Source: an uncultured Bacteroidales bacterium
GTDB lineage: Bacteria > Bacteroidota > Bacteroidia > Bacteroidales > UBA932
NCBI GenBank assembly: GCA_944326235.1
Contig: CALVDH010000022.1
Coordinates: forward strand, 1 to 51,214
Reading direction: 5' to 3'
Length of the DNA: 51,214 nt
Positions 50,959-51,214 of this stretch are shown one piece after another. Each line of letters opens with the position of its first letter. The first letter of the stretch is position 1. The notes below the pieces were generated by a model, which was not told where the DNA came from, made no database searches, and saw only the letters and a list, made by a program, of their open reading frames with translations. The translations under genes and the position numbers were made by a program.

Positions 50959-51070
50959 GCGGCGGCTACCTACTCTCCCACCCCTGTTAGGGCAGTACCA
51001 TCGGCACAAGTGCGTTTAACTTCTCTGTTCGGAATGGGAAGAGGTTGGTCCACACCGTTATAACCACCAT
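50959..51070 (-). rRNA. rrf: 5S ribosomal RNA
   Basis: Read on the minus strand the sequence has the 5S core: GGTTATAACGGTGTGG near the 5' end, CCTCTTCCCATTCCGAAC, AGAAGTTAAACGC, and GGTGGGAGAGTAGGTAGCC near the 3' end. The ends pair as helix I (GGTGGT with GCCGCC). End positions are estimated to within a few bases. It follows 23S rRNA in the same orientation. Confidence 0.95.
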
Positions 51071-51149
51071 GATTTCTCTGTCACTAATGTGACGTATTCT
51101 ATAAGAAATGAGAGAGACAACTCAGTATTATTGATTGTTTGTTTCTGCG

Positions 51150-51214
51150 TCATATCAGAAGTGTCGGGCTATTAGTACTGCTCGGCTTTGACGTTGCCGC
51201 CTTTACACCTGCAG
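51150..51214 (-). rRNA. rrl: 23S ribosomal RNA, 3' end (partial)
   Basis: Read on the minus strand the window edge begins with CTGCAGGTGTAAAGGCGG, followed by GCAGTACTAATAGCCCG, the conserved 3' terminal helix of 23S rRNA. The gene continues beyond the window. About 80 bases separate it from 5S; no tRNA lies between. Confidence 0.9.

Overview
The window looks like chromosome of a GC-rich member of the Bacteroidales (Bacteroidota). The evidence is the recurring TAnnTTTG -7 promoter element (often with TTTG about 20 bp upstream), the lack of strong Shine-Dalgarno sequences, and Bacteroidota-typical gene families: a DUF4296 lipoprotein, a PstC with a large extra loop, a MEMO-AMMECR1 fusion and an FtsY without an acidic N-terminal domain. 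I cannot name the genus; an uncultured Rikenellaceae-like lineage is a guess.

Layout. 1-7.3 kb: a 106-bp tandem repeat, a PhzF-like isomerase, the pstSCAB-phoU phosphate operon with an 11-bp-spaced Pho-box-like array, a Nudix hydrolase and a GH105 unsaturated glycuronyl hydrolase. 7.4-24.3 kb: a defence island with every gene on the minus strand. It holds two DUF4143-type ATPases (one near each edge), a LlaJI-type restriction-modification operon (two m5C methyltransferases plus McrB-like and McrC-like restriction subunits), a RloA/RloB (AbiL-like) pair followed three bases later by a frameshifted TIGR04141/DUF6119 gene, a large unknown protein next to the second ATPase, and a Vsr mismatch endonuclease. 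Base composition falls sharply across the methyltransferases and the N-terminal part of the McrB-like gene, which points to a mosaic origin.

24.3-48 kb is mostly housekeeping: an MFS exporter, the AmmeMemoRadiSam genes, tRNA-Cys whose 3' end is part of a 29-bp perfect inverted repeat, a tight operon purM - lipoprotein - 3'-5' exonuclease - rlmI - free-Met-R-sulfoxide reductase, an aminotransferase, purD with a deacetylase and a membrane protein, a second tight operon DUF4296 lipoprotein - amidohydrolase - radical SAM - dtd - deoC, an outer-membrane barrel, then wzz-like - ftsY - pheT and an EamA transporter.

47.8-51.2 kb: an alpha-N-acetylglucosaminidase (GH89) pseudogene carrying an internal deletion, a 1.4-kb non-coding stretch full of palindromes, paired hairpins and duplicated terminators, and finally 5S rRNA and the 3' end of 23S rRNA of an rrn operon read on the minus strand.

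The most promising places for something new are the RloA-RloB-TIGR04141 module, the unknown protein/ATPase pair with its motif-rich upstream gap, and the structured DNA downstream of the rrn operon. All family names come from recognising motifs by eye; no database search was run.
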